A stretch of DNA of 7,104 nucleotides, from positions 1 through 7,104 of the forward strand of contig JBNJEM010000421.1 of the NCBI GenBank assembly GCA_051745935.1, in the 5' to 3' direction. Numbering within the stretch: the first letter of the stretch is position 1; the number at the start of each line of letters is the position of its first letter. Below the pieces are notes generated by a model that saw only the letters and a list, made by a program, of their open reading frames with translations, was not told the origin of the DNA and ran no database searches. A program made the position numbers and the translations under genes. This stretch comes from JBNJEM01 sp051745935. Lineage in GTDB: Bacteria > Planctomycetota > Planctomycetia > Pirellulales > Pirellulaceae. Positions 5,906 through 7,104 of this stretch are shown here, one piece after another.

Positions 5906-5919
5906 CACGATATATCGTG
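5906..5919. promoter_or_regulatory. Perfect 14-bp palindrome, candidate operator or activator site
   Basis: CACGATATATCGTG is a perfect palindrome with an AT core. It ends about 120 bases upstream of the sigma-54 -24 element, a usual distance for an enhancer-binding-protein site. A related half-site, ATGTCGTG, follows at 5931-5938. It does not match the NtrC (TGCACC-N5-GGTGCA) consensus. It could equally be an operator for the permease on the other strand. Confidence 0.45.
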
Positions 5920-5965
5920 CATCCTCCATTATGTCGTGGCTTTTGGTGTACGGGCGCGGCTGGAA

Positions 5966-5980
5966 CAGTGGTCGGCACTG
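5966..5980. promoter_or_regulatory. Short inverted repeat CAGTG-N5-CACTG
   Basis: CAGTG (5966-5970), GTCGG, CACTG (5976-5980) form a dyad about 60 bases upstream of the sigma-54 promoter. It is short enough to be chance; its placement between the palindrome and the promoter is the only reason to list it. Confidence 0.25.
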
Positions 5981-6038
5981 GAGGGCAAACCGGGGCTGTC
6001 GCTCGAGTTACTCGCGGTTGCTTGGTCTCTCGCGCGGC

Positions 6039-6055
6039 TTGGCACATGAATTGCA
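6039..6055 (+). promoter_or_regulatory. Sigma-54 (RpoN) -24/-12 promoter
   Basis: TTGGCAC (6039-6045), five bases ATGAA, TTGCA (6051-6055). This agrees with the RpoN consensus TGGCAC-N5-TTGCW, with exactly 10 bases between the invariant GG (6041-6042) and GC (6053-6054). A start of transcription about 12 bases beyond the GC would fall near 6066, leaving a leader of about 26 bases that includes the ribosome site before ATG 6092. Such promoters need an AAA+ enhancer-binding activator. AATTGCA recurs at 6070-6076, 21 bases after the copy in the -12 element. Confidence 0.8.
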
Positions 6056-6091
6056 CTCTTCGGTGCGGTAATTGCAAGAGAAGGAGAGCGA

Positions 6092-6436
6092 ATGATTCAC
6101 GCGAGTCTGCGAGTGGTGGTGCCGACCGAGAAGCGTCCGGAGGCCGCGCGGCTCGTCCGCTCGCTGTTAGGCCCCACGAGTGCTGAACCAGGATGTATCC
6201 ATTGTGGTTCGTACACGGATTTCCAAAACGAGAGCGTATTGTGTTACGTCGAGGATTGGGAGACCGAGGAGGATCTGCGGCGACACATCCGGTCCCGTGA
6301 TTACCGGAAGTTCTTGGCTCTGATGGACTTATCGAGCGAGCCGCCAGATTTGAAATTTCAGAGGGTATCGGAGACACTTGGGATTGAGTACTTGGCGCGG
6401 GTTCGTCTTGAGACTAAACACGAACAAAAACGGTAG
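6092..6436 (+). CDS. Antibiotic-biosynthesis-monooxygenase (ABM) domain protein
   Basis: A 114-residue cytoplasmic protein of the dimeric alpha+beta-barrel ABM fold, whose members include cofactor-free quinol and polyketide monooxygenases and haem-degrading enzymes. The landmarks are a first beta strand MIHASLRVVVPTEKRPEAARLV (written in two parts: MIHASLRVVVP, TEKRPEAARLV), the turn EPGCIHCGSYTD (32-43), the strand VLCYVEDWETEEDLRRHI (49-66) and RDYRKFLALM (69-78). Relatives usually read EPGC..Y..., so the extra CIHC (C35, C38) is notable. The C-terminal SETLGIEYLARVR (about 93-105) extends beyond the minimal domain. Start ATG 6092 has a strong AAGGAG (6081-6086) 5 bases upstream. It is the first gene after the sigma-54 promoter and precedes ferritin by 146 bases, suggesting a redox or iron-related role, but its substrate is unknown. 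Confidence 0.8.
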   Translation: MIHASLRVVVPTEKRPEAARLVRSLLGPTSAEPGCIHCGSYTDFQNESVLCYVEDWETEEDLRRHIRSRDYRKFLALMDLSSEPPDLKFQRVSETLGIEYLARVRLETKHEQKR

Positions 6437-6443
6437 AACGAAT

Positions 6444-6465
6444 CCCTTGGGTGGCTGCTCAAGGG
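6444..6465 (+). other. Hairpin in the ABM-ferritin gap
   Basis: CCCTTG (6444-6449) pairs with CAAGGG (6460-6465) across a 10-base loop, eight bases after the ABM stop. No T-run follows, so it is not a convincing terminator; it could be an mRNA processing or stabilising structure that lets ferritin be expressed differently from the first gene. Confidence 0.3.
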
Positions 6466-6504
6466 TAGGCTCTCGATGCGGAGCCCGGTTTTCGGCCCAT
6501 AAAA

Positions 6505-6548
6505 CGGTGTCTCAGCCGTGTCTCCAACCGGATACGCGGTGTGATACG
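6505..6548 (+). repeat. Phased direct repeats upstream of ferritin
   Basis: CGGTGTCTC (6505-6513) and CCGTGTCTC (6516-6524) repeat with an 11-base period, one helical turn. Shortly after, GATACG repeats at 6531-6536 and 6543-6548 with a 12-base period. Both lie in the leader ahead of the ferritin ribosome site. They could be protein-binding half-sites; no Fur-box-like AT-rich dyad was seen. Confidence 0.3.
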
Positions 6549-6567
6549 GAGTGGAAATTCATATCTG

Positions 6568-6573
6568 AAAGGA
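6568..6573 (+). promoter_or_regulatory. Ribosome binding site supporting the ferritin start at 6583
   Basis: AAAGGA lies 9 bases before ATG 6583 and only 3 bases before the alternative in-frame ATG 6577. The normal spacing fits 6583, and ferroxidase residue numbering agrees with that start. Confidence 0.5.
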
Positions 6574-6582
6574 TGGATGGAC

Positions 6583-7098
6583 ATGTTCAACGCGAGAATT
6601 CAAGAGGCCTTTAACGACCAGCTCAATGCGGAGCTTTACTCCGCGTATCTGTATTTGTCGATGTCAGCATACTTTGATTCCCAAAATCTCGCCGGCATGG
6701 CGAGCTGGATGCGGATCCAGGCGCGGGAGGAGCTGAGTCACGCGATGAAGTTTTTTGATTTCATCAATGAGCGCGACGGGCGAGTCGTGCTGCGACAGCT
6801 TGACGTCCCGAAGAGCAAGTGGGATTCGGCACTGAACGTGTTCGAGGAAGCGTTGGGCCACGAGGAGAAGGTCACCGCGTCGATTAACCACTTGGTGGAC
6901 CTGGCATTGACTGAGAAGGATCATGCGTCAAACACCTTTCTCCAGTGGTTCGTCACCGAGCAGATCGAGGAGGAGTCGAACGCGAAATCCATCGTGGACA
7001 AGCTGAAAATGGTTGGAGACAATCCCGTGGCATTGTATATGGTCGACGGGCAACTCGGTCAACGCGTCGCGCCGGCGGCGGATTCGACCTCGGAGTAA
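6583..7098 (+). CDS. ftnA: Non-haem ferritin (FtnA type)
   Basis: A 171-residue iron-storage protein expected to form a 24-subunit cytoplasmic shell that oxidises Fe(II) and stores it as ferric mineral. Counting from ATG 6583, the ferroxidase ligands fall at the positions familiar from E. coli FtnA: E17, E50, H53, E94, Q127 and E130, with Y24 also present. Helix A begins IQEAFNDQLNAELYSAYLY, helix B contains MRIQAREELSHAMKFFDFI, helix C has FEEALGHEEKV, and helix D has FLQWFVTEQIEEE. No haem-ligand methionine at the bacterioferritin position (M52; here S52) is seen, arguing against bacterioferritin. In-frame starts at 6577 or GTG 6541 would shift the numbering and are less likely. The tail after helix E is a short APAADSTSE. 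It follows the ABM gene by 146 bases with no separate promoter recognised, so co-expression from the sigma-54 promoter is likely but not certain. Confidence 0.93.
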   Translation: MFNARIQEAFNDQLNAELYSAYLYLSMSAYFDSQNLAGMASWMRIQAREELSHAMKFFDFINERDGRVVLRQLDVPKSKWDSALNVFEEALGHEEKVTASINHLVDLALTEKDHASNTFLQWFVTEQIEEESNAKSIVDKLKMVGDNPVALYMVDGQLGQRVAPAADSTSE

Positions 7099-7104
7099 GG
7101 CGGG

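Larger units (their letters stand above)
5690..6038. other. Gene-free region between the permease pseudogene and the ABM/ferritin unit
   Basis: No gene is supported. It separates divergent transcription units: the permease remnant to the left, ABM and ferritin to the right. On the minus strand a frame ending TENGQADLLPMLQKRPAA closes at TGA 5688-5686, overlapping the permease ATG as ATGA, but it has no ATG start and no recognisable homology. Regulatory-looking elements sit at 5906-5919 and 5966-5980. Confidence 0.45.

Noticed and set aside
5823..6377. A 184-residue minus-strand frame
   Set aside because: Runs antisense through the sigma-54 promoter and the ABM gene; no motifs.

Overview
The window reads as chromosomal DNA of a planctomycete, probably from the Pirellulales/Planctomycetaceae side. 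This is inferred from gene content: a Tat-exported Gfo/Idh/MocA oxidoreductase beside a secreted DUF6807 (PmoA-type) protein, GC-rich codon use, a convergent gap made of TTCGGG/CATTCGTC-type low-complexity DNA, and several dispersed palindromic repeats. No rRNA, tRNA, CRISPR array or transposase gene was seen.

Layout. (1) 2-1709, plus strand: the 3' end of a gene that may belong to the L-fucose isomerase-like family, then an MscS-type mechanosensitive channel, then a small overlapping gene for a membrane-anchored or exported 104-residue protein. (2) 1710-1850: a convergent gap of low-complexity DNA. (3) 1851-4595, minus strand: a Tat-exported oxidoreductase (3282-4595) transcribed towards a secreted DUF6807 protein (1851-2954), a pairing that suggests extracytoplasmic carbohydrate-derivative metabolism. 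The 327-bp gap between them holds a paired-hairpin repeat. (4) 4596-5032: gene-free DNA with a second copy of that repeat, carrying a perfect 23-bp inverted repeat. (5) 5033-5689, minus strand: a short COG0701/DUF318-type permease gene broken by a 191-bp MITE-like element (5289-5479). Removing the element plus one copy of the 4-bp direct repeat TAGA restores one continuous 153-residue frame. (6) 5690-6091: gene-free DNA with a 14-bp palindrome and a close match to a sigma-54 promoter. (7) 6092-7098, plus strand: an antibiotic-biosynthesis-monooxygenase (ABM) domain protein followed by a ferritin with a complete ferroxidase site, probably both served by the sigma-54 promoter.

The strongest observations are the MITE-like insertion with a frame-restoring footprint, the sigma-54 promoter in front of an ABM protein and ferritin, and the two related paired-hairpin repeats whose stems differ by compensating changes while the CTTGT/ACAAG loops are largely kept. 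All family calls are from reading the sequence; no database search was possible.
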